DNA of 64,000 nt from VAUL01 sp964603155 (GCA_964603155.1 CAZRTZ010000005.1:1-64000), one strand, 5' to 3'; shown: positions 44,284 through 53,396, counted from the stretch's first letter. Numbers and translations are program-made. Notes: generated from the letters alone by a model not told the origin.

Positions 44284-45051
44284 TCACAACCGCACTGGCA
44301 CACCGTGCGCGTGCAGATATTCCTTGCACTCCCGGATCGTATACTCCCGGAAATGAAAAATGCTCGCCGCCAGGGCCGCGCTGGCACCGCCCCCGACCAG
44401 CCCCTCGCGGATATGCTCGAGGTTGCCGACGCCGCCGGAGGCGATCACCGGGATGCCGACCCGGTCGCTGATCGCCCGGGTCAGCGGGATGTCGTAGCCG
44501 TCCTTGGTGCCGTCCTGGTCCATGGAGGTCAGCAGAATCTCGCCGGCGCCGTAGCCTTCCATGCGCGCCGCCCACTCGACCGCATCGATGCCGGTACCGT
44601 TGCGCCCGCCGTGGGTGTAGACCTCCCACCTGAGCGGGTCGCTCCCCGGCACCCGGCGGGCGTCGATGGCCACCACGATGCACTGCGAGCCGAAGCGTTC
44701 GGCGGCCTCGCGCACGAATTCGGGGCGATGCACGGCGGCAGTGTTGATCGAGACCTTGTCGGCGCCGGCGTTGAGCATGCGGCGGATGTCGTCGCAGGTG
44801 CGGATGCCGCCGCCGACGGTCAGCGGCATGAAGACCCGTTCGGCGGTGCGGCGCACCACGTCGACGATGGTGTCGCGGTTCTCGTGGCTGGCGGTGATGT
44901 CGAGGAAGGTCAGCTCGTCGGCGCCCTGCCGGTCGTAAGCCTCGGCCGCCTCCACCGGATCGCCGGCGTCGCGCAGCTCCAGGAACTGCACCCCCTTGAC
45001 CACCCGGCCGTCCTTGACGTCGAGGCAGGGGATGATGCGCCGGGTCAGCAC
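44284..45051 (-). CDS. hisF: Imidazole glycerol phosphate synthase cyclase subunit
   Basis: Cyclase half of IGP synthase, partner of HisH; a (beta/alpha)8 barrel of 255 residues. It begins MLTRRIIPCLDVKDG with the catalytic Asp; the second catalytic Asp lies near residue 130 in VAIDARRV, and there is a phosphate site near VIASGGVG. The start is a GTG at 45051 with AGGGGG about 5 bp upstream. It overlaps the hisA stop by 7 bp, so the two are coupled. Confidence 0.95.
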   Translation of the reverse strand: MLTRRIIPCLDVKDGRVVKGVQFLELRDAGDPVEAAEAYDRQGADELTFLDITASHENRDTIVDVVRRTAERVFMPLTVGGGIRTCDDIRRMLNAGADKVSINTAAVHRPEFVREAAERFGSQCIVVAIDARRVPGSDPLRWEVYTHGGRNGTGIDAVEWAARMEGYGAGEILLTSMDQDGTKDGYDIPLTRAISDRVGIPVIASGGVGNLEHIREGLVGGGASAALAASIFHFREYTIRECKEYLHAHGVPVRL

Positions 45052-45779
45052 CTTGCCCCCTTCGCCACCCGCACCGCTTCGTGCAAATTCAGAGCCCCCG
45101 AGTAGATCGCCTTGCCGGTGATCACCCCGGTGACGCCGTACGCTTCGATGGCCAGCAGGTTCTCGATGTCTTTCAGGCTGGAAACGCCGCCCGAGGCGAT
45201 GACCGGAATGCCCGCCGCTTCGGCCAGGGCACGGGTGGCTTCGAGGTTCGGCCCCTGCAGCATGCCGTCGCGGGCGATGTCGGTGTAGATGATGGCGGCC
45301 ACGCCGTCGCCGGCAAAGCGCTTCGCCAGTTCCACGGCGGTGACACCGGTGACCTCGGCCCACCCCTGTACCGCGACCATGCCGTTCTTGGCGTCGATGC
45401 CGACCACGATCCGCCCCGGGAAGCGCCGGCAGGCTTCGGTGACCAACTGCGGGTTGCGTTGGGCGGCGGTGCCGATGATGACCCGCGACAGGCCCAGGGC
45501 CAGGTAGGCTTCGATCGTCTCCAGGTCGCGGATGCCCCCGCCAAGCTGGGCGGGGATGTCGATCGCCTTGATGATGGCTTCGATGGCGGCACGGTTTTTC
45601 GGTACGCCGGCAAAGGCGCCGTCGAGATCGACGATGTGCAGCAGTTCGCCCCCCTCCTCCTGCCAGCGGCGGGCGGTGGCGGCGGGGTCGTCGGAATAGA
45701 CGGTGTCGCGCTCCATCAGCCCCTGTTCGAGGCGCACGCACTTGCCGTCTTTCAAGTCTATGGCAGGAATAACGATCAT
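45045..45779 (-). CDS. hisA: ProFAR isomerase (phosphoribosylformimino-AICAR ribotide isomerase)
   Basis: Amadori isomerase of the histidine pathway; 244 residues, a (beta/alpha)8 barrel related to HisF. It begins MIVIPAIDLKDGKCVRL with catalytic Asp8; the second catalytic Asp is in VGIDAKNG. Phosphate-binding loops are GGGIRDL and ASGGVSSL. A repeat element separates it from hisH upstream. Confidence 0.95.
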   Translation of the reverse strand: MIVIPAIDLKDGKCVRLEQGLMERDTVYSDDPAATARRWQEEGGELLHIVDLDGAFAGVPKNRAAIEAIIKAIDIPAQLGGGIRDLETIEAYLALGLSRVIIGTAAQRNPQLVTEACRRFPGRIVVGIDAKNGMVAVQGWAEVTGVTAVELAKRFAGDGVAAIIYTDIARDGMLQGPNLEATRALAEAAGIPVIASGGVSSLKDIENLLAIEAYGVTGVITGKAIYSGALNLHEAVRVAKGARC

Positions 45780-45799
45780 TTAAAAACCTCTTTAACTGC

Positions 45800-45891
45800 G
45801 AATTCAGAATTCAGGAGTCAGAATTCAGAATGAAACCAAGCAAGCTCACCCGAAGGCTTCGGACTTCTGTATACGGACTTCTGTATTCCCG
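45800..45891. repeat. GAATTCAG-type inverted repeat between hisH and hisA
   Basis: The left arm (45800-45831) contains GAATTCAG/GAGTCAGAATTCAG units; the right arm (45860-45891) contains two ACTTCTGTAT units, roughly the complement. It abuts the hisH stop at 45893. It belongs to the same family as the element at 46533-46625 on the other side of hisH. Confidence 0.7.
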
Positions 45892-45892
45892 A

Positions 45893-46519
45893 CTACAACT
45901 CCCCAAAATTTCGCAGCATCCGCAAACCCACCGCCTGGCTCTTCTCGGGGTGGAACTGGGTGGCCATGACGTTGTCGCGCCAGACGGCGGCGCAGAACTC
46001 GATGCCGTAGTCGGAGGTGGCGGCGACGGCGGCCGGGTCGTCGGGTTGCTCATAGTAGGAGTGGACAAAGTAGACGTAGCTGCCGTCGTCGATCCCTTTG
46101 AAGAGCGGACAAGGGCGCCGGATATGCAGGCGGTTCCACCCCATGTGCGGCACCTTGAGGCGTTCGCCGGCCACTGTCATGTCGTCGGCGAAGCGCACGA
46201 CATGGCCGGGGATGATGTCCAGCCCCCGGTAGAGACCGAACTCGACGCTATCGCTCATCAATAGCTGCATGCCGACGCAGATGCCGAGAAACGGCTTGCC
46301 GGCGTCGATATGCGCGCGGATCGGGTCGACGAAGCCGCCCTGCTCGAGATTGCGCATGCAGTCGCGGAAGGCACCGACACCGGGGAGGACCAGCTTTTCG
46401 GCTTTGGCGGCAAGCGCCGGGTCGGCGGTCACCAAAGCGTTGCAGCCGACCTGTTCGAAGGCCTTCTCTACGCTGCGCAGGTTGCCCATGCCGTAGTCGA
46501 TGATGGTTATGGAAGTCAT
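45893..46519 (-). CDS. hisH: Imidazole glycerol phosphate synthase glutaminase subunit
   Basis: Class I glutamine amidotransferase that feeds ammonia to HisF. The 208 residues show the nucleophile elbow GICVGMQLL (Cys near 81) and the His-Glu pair in HPEKSQ. It starts MTSITIIDYGMGNLRSVEKA. It is bracketed on both sides by copies of the same GAATTCAG repeat family. Confidence 0.95.
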   Translation of the reverse strand: MTSITIIDYGMGNLRSVEKAFEQVGCNALVTADPALAAKAEKLVLPGVGAFRDCMRNLEQGGFVDPIRAHIDAGKPFLGICVGMQLLMSDSVEFGLYRGLDIIPGHVVRFADDMTVAGERLKVPHMGWNRLHIRRPCPLFKGIDDGSYVYFVHSYYEQPDDPAAVAATSDYGIEFCAAVWRDNVMATQFHPEKSQAVGLRMLRNFGEL

Positions 46520-46532
46520 AGTTAAGCCTGTT

Positions 46533-46625
46533 GGAATTCAGGAGTCAGAATACAGAATTCAGAAGAAAGTGCTATTAACCCTTTACCCTAAGGCTCCTGA
46601 ATTCTGACTTCTGTATTCTGTATTC
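46533..46625. repeat. GAATTCAG-type inverted repeat between hisB and hisH
   Basis: The left arm has GGAATTCAGGAGTCAGAAT (from 46533); the right arm has CTCCTGAATTCTGACTTCTG (from 46594). The arms are close to perfect complements around a ~28-nt loop. Same family as 45800-45891. Confidence 0.75.
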
Positions 46626-46635
46626 GCCTTTGCCG

Positions 46636-47226
46636 TTACTCCAGCGCCCCCTTCGACGACAACACTCCCTGCACGCGCGGGTCGATCTGCGTGGCCTCGT
46701 CCAGGGCCCTGGCCAGGGCCTTGAAGATCGCCTCGACGATGTGGTGCAGATTGTCGCCGTAGGCCAGGTTGACGTGGAGGTTGGCGCCGGAGTGGTTGCA
46801 GAAGGCGGTGAAAAACTCCTGGACCAGTTCCAGGTCGAAGTTGCCGACCTGGGCCTTGGGGAGGTCGACGTGCCAGACCAGGAACGGCCGCCCGGAAAAA
46901 TCGAGGACCACCGCGGCCAAAGCTTCGTGCATCGGCATGGTCCCCCGTCCGTAGCGACGGATGCCGGCTTTGTCGCCGAGCGCCTGTTTGAACGCCTCGC
47001 CCAGGCAGATGCCGACATCCTCCACGGTGTGGTGGGCATCGACGTCGAGATCACCTTGTGCCTGGATGGCCAGGTCGAAAAAGCCGTGGCGGGCGATCTG
47101 GGTCAGCATGTGGTCGAAGAAGGCCACCCCGGTGGCGATCTCGTGCTGGCCGCTGCCATCCAGCGTCAGGCTGATTTGTATGGAGGTCTCTTTGGTGGTG
47201 CGATCGATCTGTGCGGTGCGGGGCAT
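46636..47226 (-). CDS. hisB: Imidazoleglycerol-phosphate dehydratase
   Basis: Manganese enzyme of histidine synthesis; monofunctional form of 196 residues without the N-terminal phosphatase found in enterobacteria. Metal ligands are in DAHHTVEDVGI and later in HHIVEAIFKA. The start MPRTAQIDR at 47226 was chosen for GGGAGGG 5 bp upstream. Confidence 0.96.
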   Translation of the reverse strand: MPRTAQIDRTTKETSIQISLTLDGSGQHEIATGVAFFDHMLTQIARHGFFDLAIQAQGDLDVDAHHTVEDVGICLGEAFKQALGDKAGIRRYGRGTMPMHEALAAVVLDFSGRPFLVWHVDLPKAQVGNFDLELVQEFFTAFCNHSGANLHVNLAYGDNLHHIVEAIFKALARALDEATQIDPRVQGVLSSKGALE

Positions 47227-47244
47227 AATCCCTCCCATGCGCAT

Positions 47245-47291
47245 GTAGGGGCGGGGTCTCCCCGCCCAGGGCGCGGCAAGCGCGCCCCTAC
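47245..47291. repeat. GTAGGGGC-family inverted repeat between hisD and hisB
   Basis: A 47-bp element beginning GTAGGGGCGGGG and ending GCGCGCCCCTAC. It consists of two adjacent hairpins: GGCGGGG-TCT-CCCCGCC-type, and GGGCGCG-GCAAG-CGCGCCC. It shares ends with the elements at 27786, 49292 and 52663. Confidence 0.75.
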
Positions 47292-47301
47292 CAAGCCCGA
47301 T

Positions 47302-48594
47302 TTATTGTCTCAACCGGATACTCACCGACTTCGCATGGGCCTCGAGCCCTTCGGTTTCGGCGATGCGCACGATCGCCGGCCCCAGGCGCTCGAGACCCTC
47401 CTTGCTGAAGCTGACCAGGCTTGACTTCTTGACGAAGTCGTCAAGCGACAGCGGCGAGAAGAAGCGCGCTGTGCCGCCGGTCGGCAGCGTGTGGTTCGGG
47501 CCGGCCAGATAGTCGCCGGCCGCCTCGGGGGTGTGGTGACCGAGAAAGACCGCGCCGGCGTGACGAATCCGCGGCAGCAGTCCGAAGGGGTCGGCCACGG
47601 CCAGTTCCAGATGTTCGGGAGCCAGCCGGTTGGAAAAGGCCGCGGCCTCCTCTAGGGTGCGGGCAACGATGATTGCCCCGAAACTGGTCAGTGACTGGCG
47701 GGCAATCGCTGCGCGCTTCAGTTGCGCGACCTGCTCGACCAGGGCCGCCTCGACTTTCCGGCCGAATGCCTCGCTGGTCGTGATCAGGATCGATGAGGCC
47801 AGTTCGTCGTGTTCGGCCTGGGAAAGCAGGTCGGCGGCGATGTGCGCCGGGTCGCCGCTACCGTCATTGATCACCAAGATCTCGCTCGGTCCGGCGATCA
47901 TGTCGATGTCGACCTGGCCGAAAACCAGGCGCTTCGCGGTCGCCACATAGATATTGCCGGGGCCGGTGATCTTGTCGACCTTTGGGATGGTGGCCGTGCC
48001 GAAGGCCAAGGCCGCCACTGCCTGCGCGCCGCCCACCTTGAAGATCCGGTCGACGCCGGCGATGCGCGCCGCAGCCAGAACAAACGGATTGGCCTCGCCT
48101 CCGGGCATCGGCACCACCATGATGACTTCGCCGACCCCCGCCACCTTGGCCGGTACCGCGTTCATCAGCACCGAAGACGGATAGGCGGCCTTGCCCCCGG
48201 GAACGTAGATGCCGACCCGGTCCAGCGGGCGAACCATCTGCCCGATCAGCACATCGTTTTCGTCGGTGGAGAGCCAGGTTTCCTGCTTCTGTTTGGCATG
48301 GAAGGCCGCGATGCGTGCAGCGGCCAGCCTGAGGTCGGCAAGCGCCTGTGCATCGACGACGGCCATGGCCGCATCGATCTCCGCCGCCGTCACCTCCAGG
48401 GTCGCCGCCGTCATCTCCAAGCGGTCGAAGCGCGTCGTGTGGTCACACACCGCTTCATCACCGCGCATGCGCACGTCGGCGATGATCGCCTTGACAGTCT
48501 CCTCGACCCCCGCCGGGACCTCTTCGCCGCGAGCCACGATTTCGGCGAACACCTGGTCGAATGCAGGATCGTTGAAGTGCAGGAAACGGATCAT
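47302..48594 (-). CDS. hisD: Histidinol dehydrogenase
   Basis: Zinc, NAD-dependent enzyme for the last two steps of histidine synthesis; 430 residues, full length. Signature segments are VGIYVPGGKAAYPSS, GPGNIYVATAKR, MIAGPSEILV and the His pairs in HDELASSILIT and GPNHTLPTGG. The start at 48594 was chosen for AGGAG; 41 codons upstream would run into hisG. Confidence 0.96.
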   Translation of the reverse strand: MIRFLHFNDPAFDQVFAEIVARGEEVPAGVEETVKAIIADVRMRGDEAVCDHTTRFDRLEMTAATLEVTAAEIDAAMAVVDAQALADLRLAAARIAAFHAKQKQETWLSTDENDVLIGQMVRPLDRVGIYVPGGKAAYPSSVLMNAVPAKVAGVGEVIMVVPMPGGEANPFVLAAARIAGVDRIFKVGGAQAVAALAFGTATIPKVDKITGPGNIYVATAKRLVFGQVDIDMIAGPSEILVINDGSGDPAHIAADLLSQAEHDELASSILITTSEAFGRKVEAALVEQVAQLKRAAIARQSLTSFGAIIVARTLEEAAAFSNRLAPEHLELAVADPFGLLPRIRHAGAVFLGHHTPEAAGDYLAGPNHTLPTGGTARFFSPLSLDDFVKKSSLVSFSKEGLERLGPAIVRIAETEGLEAHAKSVSIRLRQ

Positions 48595-48616
48595 TCTCTT
48601 CTCCTCTCGCCCCGAC

Positions 48617-49279
48617 TCATACCGAAATCCTGGCCTCCTTGTCGACCACCCCTTCCAGCCCGGCGATGATGGCCGCGACCCGCCGCTGCTTGGTTTTGAG
48701 GCTGGCCCGGTTGACAATCAGCCGGCTGGTGACATCGCAAATCGTCTCCACCTCGACCAGTCCGTTGTCGCGCAGCGTGCCGCCGGTCGAGACCAGGTCG
48801 ACGATGCGCTCGGCCAGGCCGACCAGCGGTGCCAGTTCGATCGAGCCGTACAGTTTGATAACCTCGACCTGCACCCCCTTGGCGGCAAAGTAGCGCTCGG
48901 TGATGTTGGGATATTTGGTCGCCACGCGGATGTGCGACCAGCCGGCCGGGTCGTCGCCGTCGCTTAACACCTTCGGTTCGGCCACCACCAGCCGGCAATA
49001 GCCGAAGCGCAGGTCGAGCGGTTCGTAAAGATCGCACCCCTGTTCGAGCAGGGTGTCCTTGCCGACCACGCCGATATCGGCACAGCCGTGTTCGACATAG
49101 GTGGGCACGTCCTGGGCGCGCACCGCCATGAAGCGGGTGCGGTCGGCGGCGTTCTCGAACACCAGCTTGCGGCTTTCCCCGTCCATCTCCGGGCAGGTGA
49201 TGCCGATCTTCGCGAAGAGCGCCATGGAATCCTGCATGATGCGCCCCTTGGGGAGGGCGAAGGTGATCCAGTCGGACAT
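48617..49279 (-). CDS. hisG: ATP phosphoribosyltransferase, short form
   Basis: First, feedback-controlled step of histidine synthesis. At 220 residues it is the short HisG form, which lacks the C-terminal ACT-like regulatory domain and needs the HisRS-like subunit HisZ for activity. The start MSDWITFALPKGRI and the phosphate loop DLVSTGGTLRDN are present. hisZ is not in the window, so it must lie elsewhere. First his gene of the cluster; preceded by a palindromic repeat and murA. Confidence 0.95.
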   Translation of the reverse strand: MSDWITFALPKGRIMQDSMALFAKIGITCPEMDGESRKLVFENAADRTRFMAVRAQDVPTYVEHGCADIGVVGKDTLLEQGCDLYEPLDLRFGYCRLVVAEPKVLSDGDDPAGWSHIRVATKYPNITERYFAAKGVQVEVIKLYGSIELAPLVGLAERIVDLVSTGGTLRDNGLVEVETICDVTSRLIVNRASLKTKQRRVAAIIAGLEGVVDKEARISV

Positions 49280-49291
49280 AAATTGATCCCT

Positions 49292-49318
49292 GTAGCGGCG
49301 GTTCGCGAACCGCCCTAC
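49292..49318. repeat. Palindromic repeat between murA and hisG (near-copy of 27786)
   Basis: A 27-bp near-palindrome with the same core GGCGGTTCGCGAACCGCC as the element upstream of clpB, 21.5 kb away. One base differs and one is missing relative to that copy. Confidence 0.8.
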
Positions 49319-49323
49319 TGCAA

Positions 49324-50583
49324 TCACATCGGCTCGTGAACCCGCTCGATATCTGCACCCAAACCTTTGAGCTTCTCCTCGATTCGCTCGTAGCCGCGGT
49401 CGAGATGGTAAATGCGCGAGATCTCGGTGGTGTTGTCGGCGGCCAACCCGGCAAGGACCAGCGAGGCGCTGGCACGCAGATCGGTGGCCATTACCGGCGC
49501 CCCGGAGAGTTGCCTGACCCCCTTGACCGTCGCCGAGTTCCCCTCGATGACGATATCGGCGCCGAAGCGCAGCAACTCGGCCACATGCATGAAGCGGTTC
49601 TCGAAGATGTTCTCGCTGATTACGCTGGCCCCGTCGGCCAGGCACATCAGCGTCATGAACTGCGCCTGCATGTCGGTCGGGAATCCCGGGTAGGGGCGGG
49701 TCTTGATGTTGACCGGGCGGATTCGCTCCGGTCCGCGCACCTCCACGGCATTGTCGCGGCTGGCGACGTCAACGCCGGCGTCCTGCAGCTTGAAGGTCAG
49801 GGCGTCGAGATGCTCCAGGCGCATGTTGCGGATGCGCACCTGGCCGCCGGTCATCGCCGCGGCAATCATGAACGTACCGGCCTCGATGCGATCGGGCATC
49901 ACCGTATGGTTCATCGGCGCCAGCTGCTCGACCCCCAGGATGCGGATGGTGTCGGTGCCGGCCCCCTCGATGCGCGCCCCCATACCGTTGAGCACCTCGG
50001 CCAGTTCAGTGATCTCCGGTTCGCGGGCGGCGTTTTCGAGGATTGTTTCCCCCTTGGCGAGGGCTGCCGTCATCAGCAGGTGCTCGGTGCCGCCGACTGT
50101 GGAGATGTCGAAGTAGATTTTTGCCCCGCGCAACTGCTTGCACTCGGCCTCGACGTAACCGTGGGAGAGGCGGATCTCCGCGCCCAGGGCCGCCAGCCCC
50201 TTGAGATGCTGGTCGATGGGGCGGGCGCCGATGGCACAGCCGCCGGGCAGAGACACCCGCGAGCGGCCGAAGCGGGCCAGCAAGGGGCCGAGCACCAGGA
50301 CCGAGGCGCGCATGGTCTTGACCAGATCGTAAGTGGCCTCGACCTGGTCGATACCGGTAGCGTCGACCCTGACCGTGCCGCTGCGCCCGTCGACCTTGGC
50401 CCCCAGCGTTTCGAGCAGGCGGATGGTGGTGTTGATGTCGCGCAGTGCCGGGACGTTGCGGATTTCGTGCCCGCCCGGGGCCAGAATGGTGGCGAAGAAG
50501 ATCGGCAGAGCGGCGTTCTTCGAGCCGCTTACCGCCACCTCGCCGCACAGCTTCCGTCCGCCCTTGATAATCAGCTTGTCCAA
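49324..50583 (-). CDS. murA: UDP-N-acetylglucosamine 1-carboxyvinyltransferase
   Basis: First committed step of peptidoglycan precursor synthesis (PEP + UDP-GlcNAc). The 419 residues are full length, with the N-terminal GSKNAALPI and the catalytic-cysteine loop GGCAIGARP (Cys near 115). The presence of Cys, not Asp, predicts fosfomycin sensitivity of the enzyme. It lies inside the operon between prmC and hisG. Confidence 0.96.
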   Translation of the reverse strand: MDKLIIKGGRKLCGEVAVSGSKNAALPIFFATILAPGGHEIRNVPALRDINTTIRLLETLGAKVDGRSGTVRVDATGIDQVEATYDLVKTMRASVLVLGPLLARFGRSRVSLPGGCAIGARPIDQHLKGLAALGAEIRLSHGYVEAECKQLRGAKIYFDISTVGGTEHLLMTAALAKGETILENAAREPEITELAEVLNGMGARIEGAGTDTIRILGVEQLAPMNHTVMPDRIEAGTFMIAAAMTGGQVRIRNMRLEHLDALTFKLQDAGVDVASRDNAVEVRGPERIRPVNIKTRPYPGFPTDMQAQFMTLMCLADGASVISENIFENRFMHVAELLRFGADIVIEGNSATVKGVRQLSGAPVMATDLRASASLVLAGLAADNTTEISRIYHLDRGYERIEEKLKGLGADIERVHEPM

Positions 50584-50640
50584 GAAAAATCCTCGTAGAT
50601 GAAGGGGCCGCCAAACAGACCCCCTGGTTCGCTCTGCTCA

Positions 50641-50720
50641 CCATCCCCCCTGTTCTACAGGGGGGAACCATGTTGTGTCCTCCCCTGCAAAGTAGGGGAG
50701 GTGCCCGCAGGGCGGAGGGG
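50641..50720. repeat. Double-hairpin repeat between prmC and murA
   Basis: Two successive hairpins: TCCCCCCTGT-TCT-ACAGGGGGGA (50644-50666) and CCTCCCCT-N7-AGGGGAGG (50679-50702 region), followed by CCCGCAGGGCGGAGGGGTC up to the prmC stop at 50721. A form I associate with dispersed intergenic repeats. Confidence 0.7.
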
Positions 50721-51575
50721 TCAAATCAGTGGCCGCCGTCCTCCGACCACCCGTTCGATCCCGGCCAGGTCGAGGGCATTATACAACTCCGTCAGCCCGG
50801 CGGTGGCAAATAGTGCCTGCACCGCCGGGGCCTGTCCCATCCCGACCTCGACCAGCAGCCAGCCGCCCGGTGCCAGCACGCTGGTCGCCTGGCCGGCCAG
50901 GGCCCGGTAGGCGTCCAGCCCGCAGGCTCCGCCGTCGAGAGCCAGGTGCGGTTCGTAGTCGCAGACCTCGGGCATCAATTCCGCCAGCTCCCCCGTTGGG
51001 ATATAGGGCGGATTGGCCACGATCAGCTCGAAAGGCCCCGATGGCAGCGCGATCAGGTTGCCTTCGACCAGAGTGATCCGTTCCGCCACCCCGTTGTCAC
51101 GGGCGTTGCCGGCAGCCACCTTGAGTGCCTGCGGCGAAAGATCGACGGCCGTGACCGTCCAGTCCGGACGCTCATGGGCCAGGGCGATCGCCAGGGCGCC
51201 GCTACCGGTGCCGACATCGAGAACCCGCGCCGTGCCGTCAACCCGCGCCAGGGCCTGCTCGACCAGCAACTCCGTGTCCGGGCGCGGGATCAAAACGTCC
51301 GGCGTCACCCGCAAGGGGAGCGACCAGAACTCGGTGCGACCGAGGATGTAGGCCAGCGGCTCACGCCCGGCGCGGCGCCGCACCTTTTCCCGGTAGACTG
51401 TCAGTTCGTCGGCCTGCAGCGGCCGTTCGAAGTTCAGGTACAGCCCGACCCGGTCGAGCTTCAGGGTCTCGGCCAGCAACAGCTCGGCGTCGAGCCGCGG
51501 GCTGTCGATGCCACGGCCGGCAAAATAGTCGGCGGTCCAGCGCAGCAGCTTCAGGACCGTCCAGCTTTCCGCCAA
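50721..51575 (-). CDS. prmC: Peptide chain release factor N5-glutamine methyltransferase
   Basis: Methylates the Gln of the GGQ motif in release factors, so it directly serves the PrfA encoded just upstream. The 284 residues contain the SAM site DVGTGSGALAIALA and the NPPY motif (VANPPYIPTG). It has a TTG start at 51575 with GGAGGAG upstream, located within the last codons of prfA. Confidence 0.94.
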   Translation of the reverse strand: MAESWTVLKLLRWTADYFAGRGIDSPRLDAELLLAETLKLDRVGLYLNFERPLQADELTVYREKVRRRAGREPLAYILGRTEFWSLPLRVTPDVLIPRPDTELLVEQALARVDGTARVLDVGTGSGALAIALAHERPDWTVTAVDLSPQALKVAAGNARDNGVAERITLVEGNLIALPSGPFELIVANPPYIPTGELAELMPEVCDYEPHLALDGGACGLDAYRALAGQATSVLAPGGWLLVEVGMGQAPAVQALFATAGLTELYNALDLAGIERVVGGRRPLI

Positions 51576-51576
51576 G

Positions 51577-52650
51577 CTACTCCTCCTGGCCGGCCAGCAG
51601 CTCGGCCTGGGCGTGGGTCGCCAGCGCCTCGACGATCTCGTCGATCTCCCCCTCCATGATCGCTTCCAGGCGGTAGAGGGTCAGGTTGATGCGATGGTCG
51701 GTACAGCGCCCCTGCGGGAAATTGTAGGTGCGAATGCGTTCGGAGCGGTCGCCGCTGCCGACCTGGCTCTTGCGGTCAGCCGCGGTTTTCGCATCCTGCT
51801 CGGCACGCCGCGCATCAAGCAGGCGCGCCTGCAAAACCTTCATCGCCTTGGCGCGGTTTTTGTGCTGTGACTTCTCGTCCTGGCAGGAGACCACCACGCC
51901 GGTCGGAATATGGGTGATGCGCACCGCCGACTCGGTTTTGTTGACGTGCTGGCCACCGGCGCCCGAGGCGCGGTACACGTCGATGCGCAGTTCCGACGGG
52001 TCGATCTGGATCTCCACGTCCTCGGCTTCGGGGAGGACTGCCACGGTGCAGGCCGAGGTGTGAATCCTCCCCTGCGCCTCGGTTTCCGGGACGCGCTGCA
52101 CCCGGTGGGTGCCGCTCTCGTACTTGAAGCGTGAGAAGGCGCCCTGGCCGCTGATCAGGGCGATGACCTCCTTGAAGCCGCCGATCTCCGCTTCCGCCGC
52201 CGAGAGCAGTTCGACCCGCCACCCCTGGCGTTCGGCGTAGCGCGTGTACATGCGGAACAGATCGCCGGCAAACAGGGCCGCCTCATTGCCGCCGGTGCCG
52301 GCCCGGACTTCGAGGATGACGTTCTTGGCGTCGTTCGGATCCTTGGGGAGCAGGAGCAGTTTGATCTGCTGCTCCAGCTGTTCCTGTGCCACCTCCAGTT
52401 CCAGGAGCTCGGTGCGCGCCATCTCGCGCACCTCCTGGTCGGGATCCTTGAGCAGTTCCTGGCTGCCGGCCGCGTCTTCGCGGACCTTGCAGAGCTGGTG
52501 ATAAGTGCTGACGACGGCACTCAGGTCGGCGTGTTCCTTGGACAGGGCCCGGAACCGGGTCTGGTCGGCCAGCGTCTTCGGGTCGGCGAGGAGCCCTTCC
52601 ACTTCGCGGAAGCGGTCGGCGACTTCTTCGAGCTTATGCAGCATTGACAT
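51577..52650 (-). CDS. prfA: Peptide chain release factor 1
   Basis: Terminates translation at UAA and UAG. The 357 residues contain the GGQ peptidyl-hydrolysis motif (GAGGQHVNKTES) and a PxT-type codon-recognition region. The start at 52650 (MSMLHKLEE) is preferred; an ATG at 52644 is nearly equivalent. The stop lies 1 bp from the prmC start codon. A GTAGGGGC-type repeat separates it from thyX. Confidence 0.95.
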   Translation of the reverse strand: MSMLHKLEEVADRFREVEGLLADPKTLADQTRFRALSKEHADLSAVVSTYHQLCKVREDAAGSQELLKDPDQEVREMARTELLELEVAQEQLEQQIKLLLLPKDPNDAKNVILEVRAGTGGNEAALFAGDLFRMYTRYAERQGWRVELLSAAEAEIGGFKEVIALISGQGAFSRFKYESGTHRVQRVPETEAQGRIHTSACTVAVLPEAEDVEIQIDPSELRIDVYRASGAGGQHVNKTESAVRITHIPTGVVVSCQDEKSQHKNRAKAMKVLQARLLDARRAEQDAKTAADRKSQVGSGDRSERIRTYNFPQGRCTDHRINLTLYRLEAIMEGEIDEIVEALATHAQAELLAGQEE

Positions 52651-52662
52651 AATATTCCATTC

Positions 52663-52710
52663 GTAGGGGCAAGGCATGCCTTGCCCGGGCGACGCATGCG
52701 TCGCCCCTAC
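52663..52710. repeat. GTAGGGGC-family double palindrome overlapping the thyX stop
   Basis: A 48-bp element with ends GTAGGGGC / GCCCCTAC enclosing two perfect palindromes, GGCAAGGCATGCCTTGCC and GGCGACGCATGCGTCGCC-like. The thyX stop TAG (52709-52707) is within its right end. Confidence 0.78.
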
Positions 52711-53396
52711 GCCAATTCCTTGTATTCCTTCCGGACGTCCGCCGCCGCACCGCAGGTCATCGCCCCTTCGGGGCAGGCGCCGCGCAGGCAGCCGGGACCA
52801 GCCTCGGCAAAGAGCAGCGGTGCGGCATGCTTCGCCAGTCGCAGCATCTCCTTGGCCATGGCGCGGATTTCCCACTGGGCGCGCCGGCAGCAGCGCAGGG
52901 CGAAGAAGTGGTGCAGTTCACGGGCGTTCATGGTCAGGACCAGTTTGGTCGCCGCTGCGTTGGGGAGGACGAAACGGGCATCTTCGGCCGGAATCCCGGC
53001 CCCCAGCAGTTCCCGGTACAGCTCGTGGGTGGCGGCCAGGTGTCTTGCGAGACGCGCCGCCAGCTCCGGTCGGTCGGCGACGCTCTCCGGGATCACCGCC
53101 TCGAAGGGCGACTCATGGGAGACGTAGCGCTGGCTCTGCTGGGAAAAGGAGGCGATGCGGTGGCGAACCAGCTGGTGCGAACAGGCCCGGCTGATCCCTT
53201 CGATGCCGAAGGTGAAACTGGCATGCTCGAGAACCGACAGGTGTCCCATGTCGAGAATCTTGCGCAACAGCTTCGGGGCCTGCTCGGGAGCACGCTCCAG
53301 CAGCTGGCTGATGCTGGCATCCGAGTAGCACAGCCGCGCCGCGGCCGCTACCACCTGTTCGGGATCGGGAGTGTGGGTTAGGAGTTGGACAAGCAT
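52707..53396 (-). CDS. thyX: FAD-dependent thymidylate synthase
   Basis: Makes dTMP from dUMP using flavin and methylene-tetrahydrofolate. The 229 residues contain the ThyX signature RHRIASFSQQSQRY (about 77-90). A Cys-rich tail (CLRGACPEGAMTCG) is longer than usual and could bind metal; that is a guess. The stop codon falls in the downstream palindromic repeat. It lies between rpmE and prfA in the operon. Confidence 0.95.
   Translation of the reverse strand: MLVQLLTHTPDPEQVVAAAARLCYSDASISQLLERAPEQAPKLLRKILDMGHLSVLEHASFTFGIEGISRACSHQLVRHRIASFSQQSQRYVSHESPFEAVIPESVADRPELAARLARHLAATHELYRELLGAGIPAEDARFVLPNAAATKLVLTMNARELHHFFALRCCRRAQWEIRAMAKEMLRLAKHAAPLLFAEAGPGCLRGACPEGAMTCGAAADVRKEYKELA

Noticed and set aside
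45800..46625. Repeats around hisH as a CRISPR or insertion sequence
   Set aside because: No regular spacer-repeat pattern, no transposase and no target-site duplications visible; they are inverted-repeat elements.
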